A stretch of 64,000 nucleotides of DNA from Thermoanaerobaculia bacterium (lineage in GTDB: Bacteria > Acidobacteriota > Thermoanaerobaculia > Multivoradales > JAIOJS01), in NCBI GenBank assembly GCA_030429235.1, contig JAUIDB010000020.1, positions 1-64,000 of the forward strand, in the 5' to 3' direction. Position numbers and translations under genes: made by a program. The notes under the pieces were generated by a model. It ran no database searches. It was not told where the DNA came from and worked only from the letters and a program-made list of their open reading frames with translations. Every line of letters starts with the position of its first letter. Position 1 is the first letter of the stretch. Shown here piece by piece: positions 33,451-41,136 of this stretch.

Positions 33451-35103
33451 GTGCGCCAACTCTCGATCCTCCTCCTCACGCTCGCTCTCTTTCCTCCGAC
33501 GGCCGGTGCTACCGACTGGTACGTCTGCGACTGTGCTTCCGGCTCAGTACCGACCTGCGAAAGCGGAGACGACAACGATTCGGGCAGCCTGGCGGCACCA
33601 TGGCAAGGTTTCGAGAAGGCCCGACAGACCTTCTCGACGCTGGCGCCCGGCGATCGCATCCGTTTCTGCCGGGGCGGCGCCTGGGACATCTCCGGCACCG
33701 GAACCCGGTGGGTCAACGGCAATTGCACGGCCGCCAATCGATGTACCGTGGAAGCCTACGACCCGCCCTGGGGAGGCGCTCAGGAGCCGCGCCCGATCCT
33801 CCGACGGCTCGACGGCGGCCACGGCTTCGCGCTCGAGGACGGAGGCAACGCGGAGCACGAGGAAGGCTATCGCTTCGCATCCCTCGACTTGAGGAGCACT
33901 ACCCACACCGGCCACGGTTTCTTCCTGTACAACGACATCGACGACGTCCATATCGTCGACGTCGCCATCTCCGGCTTCGCCATCGGAGTCCACCTGGCGG
34001 GTTCGAACGCATGCAGCAGCGACCCCCAGTGCGACGGACGCAACGAACGGCTGGTGGTCGAGCGCGCCACCATCGTGGACAACGAAGCCCAGGGATGGCT
34101 CGGCGGCTCGAGCGGAAGTCAGATCCTCGACTCGTACTTCGAGGGCAACGGCACCACCGCCGTGTTCGACCACAACATCTACATCAGTGGATCCAACGGG
34201 GGCATGACCAGCGGCATGCGGGTGGTAGGGAATCGGCTCTACCGCTCGGCGCTCGATGGATCCGGCGTCTGTCGCGCCGTCTCGCTGGTCGTGCACGGCC
34301 AGCACTCCAACCTCCTCATCGAGGGCAACGAGGTCTGGGAGGACCCTGGACTCGCTGGCCAGGGCTGTTGGGGAATCGCCGTCGACCCGGGCTACGGTTC
34401 CGCCGAGGCCTTCGTCGACGTCACGATCCGCGGCAACCGGGTCCACGACGTCGGCAACGTGGGGATCGGCGTGGCCAGTTGCAGCAACTGCCTGATCGAG
34501 AACAACGTCGTCGTCCAGCGCAACCCGTTCGGTATGGTGGCGATTGCCGCCCCCGATCGAGACCGCGGCGCCGGCGATGCGCCGCAGGACGCGATCGTCG
34601 TCCGCAACAACTCGATCTTCCTCGGGTCCTCGAGCGGCGGCACGGCGATCCGAGTCAGGACCGAAGGAGACGACCACGTCATCGCCAGCAATGCGGTGCA
34701 CTACGCGGGCGTCAACACCTCGTTCAACTGCCTCGACGCCGACCTGCCTGTCGGCAGCTACACCGACATCGACGCCAACGTCTGCCACTTCCCGAACGCG
34801 ACCGGAGCGGAATGGGCGAACGGGTTCGGCACGCTGGCCCAATGGCAGGTCGCCACGGGCTTCGACACCTCCTCCCTCGTCAGCGACCCCGGTTTCGCCG
34901 ATCCCACGGCCGCCGACCTCCGGCCGGCCGGAGCCGGGGCCACCGTCGTCGACCGCGGGCATCCCACGCTCTCGAGCCCGATCGAGATCGGGGGTTTCCC
35001 ACGCGACGGCGATCCCGACCAGGGAGCCTACGAGTTCGGAGTCGAAGGAGTCTTCTCCGACGGTTTCGAGTCGGGAAACCTCACGGCCTGGAGTTCGATC
35101 TAG
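33451..35103 (+). CDS. Secreted right-handed beta-helix protein with DGFESG C-terminal tag
   Basis: A 550-residue protein with a signal peptide (MRQLSILLLTLALFPPTAGA, GTG start). The body has the repeating short-strand/Asn-rich pattern of parallel beta-helix proteins (VVERATIVDNEAQGW, ILDSYFEGNGT, VTIRGNRVHDVGNVGIGVASCSNCLIENNVVVQ, AIVVRNNSIFLGSSSGGTAIRV), as in pectate-lyase-like and NosD-like folds. Conserved Cys pairs suggest disulfides and an extracytoplasmic site. The last 18 residues (GVFSDGFESGNLTAWSSI) carry a short tag that recurs, with variation, at the end of the protein encoded at 37912-39294. It probably binds or cleaves polysaccharide; catalytic residues cannot be assigned. Two other long open frames over the same DNA lack any fold signal and were not called. 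Confidence 0.85.
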   Translation: MRQLSILLLTLALFPPTAGATDWYVCDCASGSVPTCESGDDNDSGSLAAPWQGFEKARQTFSTLAPGDRIRFCRGGAWDISGTGTRWVNGNCTAANRCTVEAYDPPWGGAQEPRPILRRLDGGHGFALEDGGNAEHEEGYRFASLDLRSTTHTGHGFFLYNDIDDVHIVDVAISGFAIGVHLAGSNACSSDPQCDGRNERLVVERATIVDNEAQGWLGGSSGSQILDSYFEGNGTTAVFDHNIYISGSNGGMTSGMRVVGNRLYRSALDGSGVCRAVSLVVHGQHSNLLIEGNEVWEDPGLAGQGCWGIAVDPGYGSAEAFVDVTIRGNRVHDVGNVGIGVASCSNCLIENNVVVQRNPFGMVAIAAPDRDRGAGDAPQDAIVVRNNSIFLGSSSGGTAIRVRTEGDDHVIASNAVHYAGVNTSFNCLDADLPVGSYTDIDANVCHFPNATGAEWANGFGTLAQWQVATGFDTSSLVSDPGFADPTAADLRPAGAGATVVDRGHPTLSSPIEIGGFPRDGDPDQGAYEFGVEGVFSDGFESGNLTAWSSI

Positions 35104-35280
35104 GGTAGACGAGGCTGTCGAGTTGCGACAGACTCGGATCGAGAACTCGGCGGCTACCGGGTGACGACGCTCGGCGAGATCCGTCGCTCGATTCTCGCCT
35201 TCCCCGTACCCTGACCGGGGCCGCTCGGGCGACGCGCTCCCCGAGTCGAGCCTCGGTCGAATCGAGAGGCAACGAACCCT

Positions 35281-36354
35281 GTGAGCTCCGCCGACTCCCC
35301 AACCTCCGCCCGACCGCCGTACGACCGCGGGGTCGTTCTCTGGCTCCTGATCCTCTGCGGTTTCGTCTTCGCCATGGTCGTCGTGGGGGGCGTGACCCGC
35401 CTCACCCACTCAGGGCTGTCGATGGTGGACTGGCGGCCGATCATGGGCGTGCTGCCCCCGCTCGACGAGACCGCTTGGCAGAAGACCTTTGCGCAGTACC
35501 AGGAGTACCCGGAGTACCTCGAGACCAATCGAGGAATGACCCTCGAGGAGTTCAAAGGGATCTTCTACTGGGAGTACGGACACCGGCTCCTGGGCCGCAG
35601 CGTGGGTCTGGTGTTTCTACTGCCGTTCTCGTACTTCTGGGCCCGGCGACGGCTTACCCCCGCCCTGGTGCGTAGGCTTCTCTTCGCCTTCTTCCTGGGG
35701 GGCCTGCAGGGAGTCCTGGGGTGGTACATGGTCAAGAGTGGGCTGGTCGACATCCCCCGGGTCAGCCACTATCGCCTCGCCGCCCATCTCAGCCTCGCCC
35801 TGTTCCTTCTGGCCTACCTGTACTGGATCGTGCTCGACCTGAAGAGTGCCGCCGTCGGAGCGGCGAATGCCGACTGGCCCCGAGTCCGCCAGCTGGGACT
35901 CCTCACGACCTCCCTGGTCTGCCTCCAGATCGTATGGGGGGCGTTCGTCGCCGGACTGAAGGCGGGTTGGGGGTACAACACCTTCCCCACCATGAACGGC
36001 CAGTGGGTGCCCGAGGCGATCGGTGCCTCGAGTTCCGTGTGGCGCGATCTCCTGGAGAGCGGCGCGGGCGTCCAGTTCACGCACCGCTGGCTCGGAACCC
36101 TGCTGCTCCTCACCGTGGCCTGGCTCTGGAGCTACGCCTTTCGGCTCCCGCTGGCCCGTCGTCAAAAGGCGAGTCTTCACCTCCTGGCTGGGATCCTCTG
36201 CCTCCAGTACCTCCTCGGGGTCTACATCCTGCTCGCGGTCATCCCCATCGTCGGGGCGTCGCTGCACCAGGCGGTCGGATGTCTGGTCCTGCTGGCGGCA
36301 CTCACGGTGAACTACCGCTTTCGGAGAACCACCCCGCCACCCGCGGCGTCCTAG
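35281..36354 (+). CDS. ctaA: Heme A synthase, COX15/CtaA family
   Basis: A 357-residue membrane protein with eight predicted helices and the heme-ligating histidine motifs of the COX15-type family: GVTRLTHSGLSMVDWRPIMG near the start, FYWEYGHRLLGR (H101), SHYRLAAHLSLAL, FTHRWLGTLLLL and SLHQAVGCLVLLA. The enzyme oxidises the methyl group of heme O to heme A in the inner membrane, needed for aa3-type cytochrome oxidases. It is unlinked from other cta genes. It starts at GTG; GAGAGG lies about 15 bases upstream. Its stop is only seven bases from the convergent hydrolase gene. Confidence 0.94.
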   Translation: MSSADSPTSARPPYDRGVVLWLLILCGFVFAMVVVGGVTRLTHSGLSMVDWRPIMGVLPPLDETAWQKTFAQYQEYPEYLETNRGMTLEEFKGIFYWEYGHRLLGRSVGLVFLLPFSYFWARRRLTPALVRRLLFAFFLGGLQGVLGWYMVKSGLVDIPRVSHYRLAAHLSLALFLLAYLYWIVLDLKSAAVGAANADWPRVRQLGLLTTSLVCLQIVWGAFVAGLKAGWGYNTFPTMNGQWVPEAIGASSSVWRDLLESGAGVQFTHRWLGTLLLLTVAWLWSYAFRLPLARRQKASLHLLAGILCLQYLLGVYILLAVIPIVGASLHQAVGCLVLLAALTVNYRFRRTTPPPAAS

Positions 36355-36361
36355 TCGACGG

Positions 36362-37762
36362 CTACTCGGCAGGAACCCCGAGCACGTCGACGAGAAAGTC
36401 ACCGATCCGCTCGAGCACTTCGGGAGAGATGGTGGTCTCGATCTCCCCGTACTCGTTCGGCAGCCCGGTCCGGGCCGGCTGCATCAGATGATTCAGTCCG
36501 GCGAAGACCTCGACCGATTGCCCCGGACCCGTCAGCAGCTCGGTCAACCGGGGCGCGTTGGCGGACGGCGAGACCTGGAGGTCCCGCTCCCCGAAGATGG
36601 CTAGAGTGGGTACTTCGACCTCCCGCCACCAGTCGGCCGGATCGAGCCGCAGAAAGTAGCGCATCCAGGGCGAAACCAGGGGATCTACCTGGGGAGCCAG
36701 GCGTTCCTCCGCTTGCGCCAGGTCGAGATTCGCCGCGGCCGCCAACCGCTCCATGATCTGCGCTCGGGCTTCGGCAGCCGCCAGATCCGCCACGGCGATC
36801 TCCACCAGGGTCCTCTGGAGTTCTCGGCGCGAGGCCACCGCTTCGGCCGGCAATCCCGACGCCTGCGATAGGTCCGCCACCTGATCGACCAGAATCGCGC
36901 TCCCGGGCAGAGCCGGCCCCGCGATCGAAACCACGGCCTTTGCGCCCGCACTGGGAGCCAGCCGGGCCGCGATCAGGGCCCCTTCGGAGTGTCCGACCAG
37001 GCCGAACCCTTGCCCTCCGAGTTCGGGGCGTTGACCCAGGGCCCGGACGATGGCACGTGCATCCTCGACGAAGTCGGCAGTCGTCGCCTCGGAGGCGTCA
37101 CCGCCGGACTCGCCGAAGCCCCGATCGTCGTACCGGAAGACGGCCACACCCCGCCGGGTCAGAGCGTCGGCCAGAACCCGGAAGGGACGGTGGTCGAAGA
37201 GACTCTCGTCCCGATCCTGAAGTCCCGATCCCGAAATGAGGAGGACCCAGGGATAGGGACCACCCTGAGCGGTCGACCCGGGAAGCGTCAGGGTCCCGGC
37301 CAGCCCTCCCGCCGGACCGGCGACCTCGACCTCCACCTCCCGGTAGGGGAGGTCACCGACCGGGTTTTGCGGCCGGACCTTGGTGGCTCGGACCTCCCGG
37401 GAGCGGTTCCAGGTCAGCGGCAACTCGGCTCCACCCTGGCGCCAGGTCCCGATGATCGAATCACCCGAGACCAGGCCGTCGAACGAGGCGGCGATGGCCG
37501 CCAATTCGAGGCGAAACTCCGGCGTTGCAACCACAACCTTCGAGACCGGGATGCGAGCTCCTCCCTGGTCCACACTGACGACGACGGCCGACCAGCCTTC
37601 GTCGGGCCCGCCTTCGAGTTCGAGTTCGAGATTCAGAATCTGCCCCCCGGTGTCGAGTGCGCCGGCCCAGCGACCCACCAACCCGTCGGCGTCGGCCGCC
37701 GCCATCAAGGGGTTTACTAGACTGTAGACCAGCGCGCAGAGTACCCAGTTCTTCCACTTCAT
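36362..37762 (-). CDS. Secreted alpha/beta hydrolase
   Basis: A 466-residue protein with a signal peptide (MKWKNWVLCALVYSLVNPLMAAADA), an N-terminal beta-rich domain (about 30-150) of the kind that precedes secreted Acidobacterial esterases, and an alpha/beta-hydrolase domain. The nucleophile elbow is GHSEG with Ser259; the acid is likely the Asp in IFGERDLQVS and the base the His in GLNHLMQPA. PWVLLISGSGLQDRDESLFDHRPF supplies the oxyanion-side HG-like loop in the variant form ISGSG. It is probably an esterase or peptidase acting outside the cytoplasm. The ATG has a TAGGAGG site. It is transcribed divergently from the LVIVD-type gene. Confidence 0.88.
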   Translation of the reverse strand: MKWKNWVLCALVYSLVNPLMAAADADGLVGRWAGALDTGGQILNLELELEGGPDEGWSAVVVSVDQGGARIPVSKVVVATPEFRLELAAIAASFDGLVSGDSIIGTWRQGGAELPLTWNRSREVRATKVRPQNPVGDLPYREVEVEVAGPAGGLAGTLTLPGSTAQGGPYPWVLLISGSGLQDRDESLFDHRPFRVLADALTRRGVAVFRYDDRGFGESGGDASEATTADFVEDARAIVRALGQRPELGGQGFGLVGHSEGALIAARLAPSAGAKAVVSIAGPALPGSAILVDQVADLSQASGLPAEAVASRRELQRTLVEIAVADLAAAEARAQIMERLAAAANLDLAQAEERLAPQVDPLVSPWMRYFLRLDPADWWREVEVPTLAIFGERDLQVSPSANAPRLTELLTGPGQSVEVFAGLNHLMQPARTGLPNEYGEIETTISPEVLERIGDFLVDVLGVPAE

Positions 37763-37894
37763 GTCGTCCTCCTACCGCTCCCTCTACGCACGAGCCAGCC
37801 CAGAATTCCCTCGCCACCGGTGCACAAGGAATCCCGTCGAGTCCTTCGCATTCGGGGCAGCCACCCGAGAAGCGCGCAGAACGAGCTTGCCTCG

Positions 37895-37903
37895 TGATAC
37901 GGT
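37895..37903 (+). promoter_or_regulatory. Candidate extended -10, LVIVD-type protein gene
   Basis: TGA plus TACGGT (37898-37903) ends eight bases before the ATG at 37912, which has no Shine-Dalgarno site. A near-leaderless transcript is likely. The -35 region is not recognisable, as is common for extended -10 promoters. Confidence 0.35.
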
Positions 37904-37911
37904 CGCCAACC

Positions 37912-39294
37912 ATGTCCACTCGACCAGCTCGTTGGTTGCTCGGCGGCCTCCTCGTCGCCGTGCAGTTCGTCCACCCCACCGTCGGCGATGCGTGTGGCAC
38001 TCCAGATACCAAGAAGCGCCTCGAGAAGCTGCTCTCACCGGAGCAGCTCGCCCGCCTCGACCATCACATGGACTTCACCCTCGTCCCGTATTCGATCGAG
38101 GCCGCCGTCCCCTGCGTGGACGGCACAGCCGACGTCTACTCCTGCGAACGGGTCGACCTGATGGCGGTGATTCAGCCCCCCGAGCTGGGCTCCACCGCGG
38201 GCAACGACATCTGGGGGTGGACCGACCCGAAAACCAGCCGTGAGTACGCCCTGATCGGGCTCCGCAACGGAGTTGCCTTTGTCGACGTGACCGATCCCGA
38301 GAATCCAAGCCACGTCGGGTCACTGCCTTCGCACGGTGGCGTGAGCAATACCTCGGCCTGGCGCGACGTGAAGGTCTACGGCACCACGGCCTACGTGGTG
38401 CAGGACTACCCGCAGATGCCTCACGGGCTGCAGGTCTTCGACCTCACGCGACTGCGGAGCGTCACTTCGACTCCGACGACCTTCACCGAGGACCACCACA
38501 TCCAGGACTTCGCACGATCCCACAATCTGGTGATCAACGAGGCTTCGGGCTTCCTGTACGCCGTCGGCACCGAGAGTTCCGTCTGCTCCGGCGGGCTTAC
38601 CATGTACGACCTGTCCAACCCGATCGAGCCCGACAATGCCGGCTGCTTCAGCGGCGACGGCTATACCCACGACGCGCAGTGCGTGATCTACCAGGGCCCC
38701 GATGCCGACCACGTCGGCGACGAGATCTGCTTCGCCTCCAACGAGGACACCGTCACGATCGTCGACGTCACCGACAAGAAGAACCCGGTCCAACTGTCCC
38801 GCACCCCCTACGACAACGTCGGCTACTCCCACCAGGGTTGGTTGACGGAGGATCACCGCTACTTCGTGCACGACGACGAGTCCGACGAACTGGCTTTCGG
38901 CCACAACAGCAAGACCCGGGTCTTCGACGTTTCGGATCTAGACCACCCGGTGGCGGCTCCCAGCTTCCTCTCCCACCTACCGGCCTCGGACCACAACCTC
39001 TACATCGTCGGTGACTTCGCCTACCAGGCCAACTACCGCGCCGGCCTCCGAATCCTCTGGATCGACCCCGACTCGGCCACCCTGCACGAGGTGGCGCACT
39101 TCGACACCTACCCGGACAACGACCACGCCGCCACCTCTGGGGCCTGGAGCGTCTACCCCTTCTTCGCGAGTGGCACGGTGCTGGTGAGCGACATCAATCG
39201 GGGCTTGTTCATCTTGCGGCCCGATCTCGAGAACCTCGTACTGCCCCAGCTCTTTGCCGACGGTTTCGAGAGCGGAGACACGACCGCCTGGTAG
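37912..39294 (+). CDS. Secreted LVIVD/choice-of-anchor-B-type protein with DGFESG tag
   Basis: A 460-residue protein with a signal peptide (ARWLLGGLLVAVQFVHPTVG). The body consists of LVIVD-type beta-propeller blades (LMAVIQPPELGSTAGNDIWGW, YALIGLRNGVAFVDVTDPENPSHVG, DVKVYGTTAYVVQDY, EICFASNEDTVTIVDVTDKKNPVQLS, HQGWLTEDHRYFVHDDE). This order, with the GLRNGVAFVDVTDP and HDAQCVIYQGPD blocks, is that of the choice-of-anchor B family, whose members differ mainly in the C-terminal anchor. Here the end is LFADGFESGDTTAW, with no membrane helix. The role is unknown, probably cell-surface binding. The ATG at 37912 was chosen for the signal peptide. Confidence 0.88.
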   Translation: MSTRPARWLLGGLLVAVQFVHPTVGDACGTPDTKKRLEKLLSPEQLARLDHHMDFTLVPYSIEAAVPCVDGTADVYSCERVDLMAVIQPPELGSTAGNDIWGWTDPKTSREYALIGLRNGVAFVDVTDPENPSHVGSLPSHGGVSNTSAWRDVKVYGTTAYVVQDYPQMPHGLQVFDLTRLRSVTSTPTTFTEDHHIQDFARSHNLVINEASGFLYAVGTESSVCSGGLTMYDLSNPIEPDNAGCFSGDGYTHDAQCVIYQGPDADHVGDEICFASNEDTVTIVDVTDKKNPVQLSRTPYDNVGYSHQGWLTEDHRYFVHDDESDELAFGHNSKTRVFDVSDLDHPVAAPSFLSHLPASDHNLYIVGDFAYQANYRAGLRILWIDPDSATLHEVAHFDTYPDNDHAATSGAWSVYPFFASGTVLVSDINRGLFILRPDLENLVLPQLFADGFESGDTTAW

Positions 39295-39517
39295 GACGTA
39301 GCGAACGAGTTCGCGAGTTTCCATGAAACCCGCCTCATCCTCGAGCTGGTAACCAGCTGCCGCCCCCGAAGTCGTCCGTGCCAACGGTCACTCTGCGAGC
39401 CGAGCTACTGCCGCTACGGATTCGACCATCGACCCGAGACTGTCCCAGATCTGGAGCAACCGTACCGCAGCTGGCACACTTTCTCGGCGCAAAGATACGG
39501 TGCGCGCGGTAACTGCT
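39295..39517. other. Intergenic region upstream of sigma-54-like promoter
   Basis: No coding frame or RNA gene was recognised between the LVIVD-type gene and the promoter-like site at 39518. It is the expected place for an enhancer-binding protein site, but no convincing inverted repeat was identified. Confidence 0.3.
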
Positions 39518-39534
39518 CTGGCACATCGGTTGCA
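39518..39534 (+). promoter_or_regulatory. Sigma-54-like promoter
   Basis: CTGGCACATCGGTTGCA matches the -24/-12 consensus YTGGCACGRNNNTTGCW at every fixed position except the G and R after TGGCAC, with exact spacing between the GG and GC elements. Initiation would be near 39545, about 60 bases before the lipoprotein ATG at 39607. It needs an activator of the NtrC class, which is not in the window. Confidence 0.5.
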
Positions 39535-39606
39535 ATCCCCTTGGCAAACCACGAACCGCCGACGCGGCAAGACCGCTCCGGCCGCGGAGAATCCAAGGAG
39601 ACCACG

Positions 39607-40830
39607 ATGAGCAAGTTGGCACGGATCAGGAAGATGCAACGATGGTTCGCTGTGATGGCAGTTCCCTGCCTAGCGATGGTGACGAGTGGGTGCGGAGGGG
39701 ACGGCGCGCCTTCCACGGGCAACGCCGGAGCCGTCGAAAGCGCCGACACCACGCCAACGGGAAGCGGTGAGACGAGCGGAGCCTACGTCCTGCCCGATCC
39801 CGACCTCGATACGGCCCTGGCCGAGTTGCCGCCAGTGGTGGTCATGCCGGAAGTACGACAGCACCTCCAGGCCTACGCGGCGTCCTGCCAGTTCGATCTC
39901 GACGGTGGCTCCATGAATCGCTGTCCCCCGGAGGTGACCAACGCCTTCGAGGACTGGGTGAAGGCCAACAAGTCCCCCGAGATCTTCGAATCACTCGCCG
40001 AGCTCGCCCTCGTCGACGAGTCGACTGAGGTTCGCATCGCCGCCCGCACCCAGCTCGACTCGTTGCGCTCGAAGGTTCAGTACTCCTGGCTGGACGGCGC
40101 CGCCAACGACGCGACCGCCCTCAGATCCCTGGCCATCCTGCGCGACGCCTCCAGCTCCGCCGCCGCTGGCCGGGCCGCCAAAGCCGCTGTGCAGTTGGCC
40201 TGGGCTACCGGCCACGGCGACCTTCTCCAAAAGGCCCTACACGAGCATCCCAATCCCGCCGCCCTCGAGGCCAGCGTCGACCAGATGATCAAGTTTGGCC
40301 GCCTGCCCGCGTTCCGATTCCTGAAGTGGAAAACCGAGCAGAACGACAACCTGGTCCGCAAGACTCTCTCCGCCGTGGTCACGGCTGGCGACCTCTCCGC
40401 CGAGGAGCAAAACGAGATCTGCCCTTGGGCGGAAACGCACCTGGGAGCCGAAGACAGCTACCGTGCCCTGGACGCCGCCAAGGCACTGCTCGAGTGCGGA
40501 CCTGATTCGATCCCCACCCTGCTGGCCGACGGCGAGCGCCGCCTGGCATCGGGCGGGATCGACTCGGTCACGGTCAACATCTACCGGGAGCCCTGCTTCC
40601 AACACTCCGACGACCCCGAGACCTACCACTGCGACGCAGTCTACGCCTTCCTGGAGCAGATCGGTCGGACCGAGAGTCTCGATTCTGACGTCCGAGCGAC
40701 CGCGCTCTGGAACATCTACTACCAGCGCCGGACCGAGGAGACCGCCACGCTCCTCGATGGCTACGCCGACCACCCCGACCCCACGATTCGGGAGAAGGTC
40801 CAGAGCGCCATCCAGTCGATTCGAAGGTAG
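39607..40830 (+). CDS. Putative lipoprotein with HEAT-like helical repeats
   Basis: A 407-residue protein. The ATG at 39607 follows a strong AAGGAGACC site; the signal (WFAVMAVPCLAMVTSGC) ends in a lipobox-like TSGC with Cys29, so lipidation is possible though the -3 residue is not Leu. After a Thr/Ser-rich linker the protein is all helical: short antiparallel pairs (FESLAELALVDESTEVRIAARTQLDSL, DAKALLECG-type, VRATALWNIYYQRRTEETATLLDGYAD, PTIREKVQSAIQSIRR) resembling HEAT repeats. No catalytic residues are seen. It is probably a periplasmic scaffold. It has a sigma-54-like promoter upstream and a strong hairpin terminator downstream, so it is likely a single-gene unit. Confidence 0.75.
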   Translation: MSKLARIRKMQRWFAVMAVPCLAMVTSGCGGDGAPSTGNAGAVESADTTPTGSGETSGAYVLPDPDLDTALAELPPVVVMPEVRQHLQAYAASCQFDLDGGSMNRCPPEVTNAFEDWVKANKSPEIFESLAELALVDESTEVRIAARTQLDSLRSKVQYSWLDGAANDATALRSLAILRDASSSAAAGRAAKAAVQLAWATGHGDLLQKALHEHPNPAALEASVDQMIKFGRLPAFRFLKWKTEQNDNLVRKTLSAVVTAGDLSAEEQNEICPWAETHLGAEDSYRALDAAKALLECGPDSIPTLLADGERRLASGGIDSVTVNIYREPCFQHSDDPETYHCDAVYAFLEQIGRTESLDSDVRATALWNIYYQRRTEETATLLDGYADHPDPTIREKVQSAIQSIRR

Positions 40831-40850
40831 CTCGCCCAACGTCTCGCGAG

Positions 40851-40884
40851 GGACTCCGGGCCTCCGACGGCCCGGGGTCCTCTT
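40851..40884 (+). terminator. Rho-independent-type terminator hairpin
   Basis: GGACTCCGGGCC (40851-40862), loop TCCGAC, GGCCCGGGGTCC (40869-40880): a 12-base-pair stem with a single T-G wobble, followed by TCTT. It lies 20 bases after the lipoprotein stop and separates that gene from the tRNA-Sec unit. Confidence 0.7.
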
Positions 40885-41000
40885 CGCACGTTGAACCCAG
40901 TCGACCGAGGCTCAGACTCCGAGATCCATCCCCGCGATCTCAGCGCCTCCTTCGCAGACGACGAGGCGCCGAATCCATCGCGCCGAGCGACGCTGCCGCT

Positions 41001-41029
41001 TTGCCGTTGGTTCCTGGGACGGCTAAACT
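41001..41029 (+). promoter_or_regulatory. Promoter of the tRNA-Sec gene
   Basis: TTGCCG (41001-41006), a 17-base spacer and TAAACT (41024-41029). Seven bases separate the -10 from the first base of the tRNA, so transcription is predicted to begin at or next to the mature 5' end. Confidence 0.6.
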
Positions 41030-41036
41030 GCGAGGT

Positions 41037-41136
41037 GGAAGCGGACGGGGACCGGTGTCTCCCGCGGTCTTCAAAACCGTTGTCGGGTACTGGTTACGGT
41101 ATCCGGGGTGGGTTCGACTCCCATGCGCTTCCGCCA
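41037..41136 (+). tRNA. selC: tRNA-Sec (anticodon TCA)
   Basis: A 100-base gene including an encoded CCA. The anticodon loop is CTTCAAA with TCA at 41071-41073 and a 5-base-pair stem (41064-41068 with 41076-41080). Selenocysteine-specific features are a 6-base-pair D stem (41047-41052 with 41057-41062, one wobble) closed by a 4-base loop, a long variable arm (CGGGTAC 41084-41090 with GTATCCG 41099-41105), and an extended acceptor plus T stem. The acceptor pairs 41037-41043 with 41126-41132; the eighth pair is a G-G mismatch (41044/41125). The T loop is TTCGACT. The gene decodes UGA as selenocysteine with SelA/SelB/SelD, which are not in the window. A promoter lies immediately upstream, and a tandem array of its own 3' end lies immediately downstream. 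Confidence 0.95.

Noticed and set aside
33012-35409. Other long open frames overlapping the beta-helix gene on both strands
   Set aside because: They have no signal peptide, fold pattern or ribosome site and are Arg/Gly-rich as expected for shadow frames in high-GC DNA; the 550-residue frame has all three supports.
39471-39487. Second sigma-54 site (CTGGCACACTTTCTCGG)
   Set aside because: The -12 GC element is missing at the required distance.
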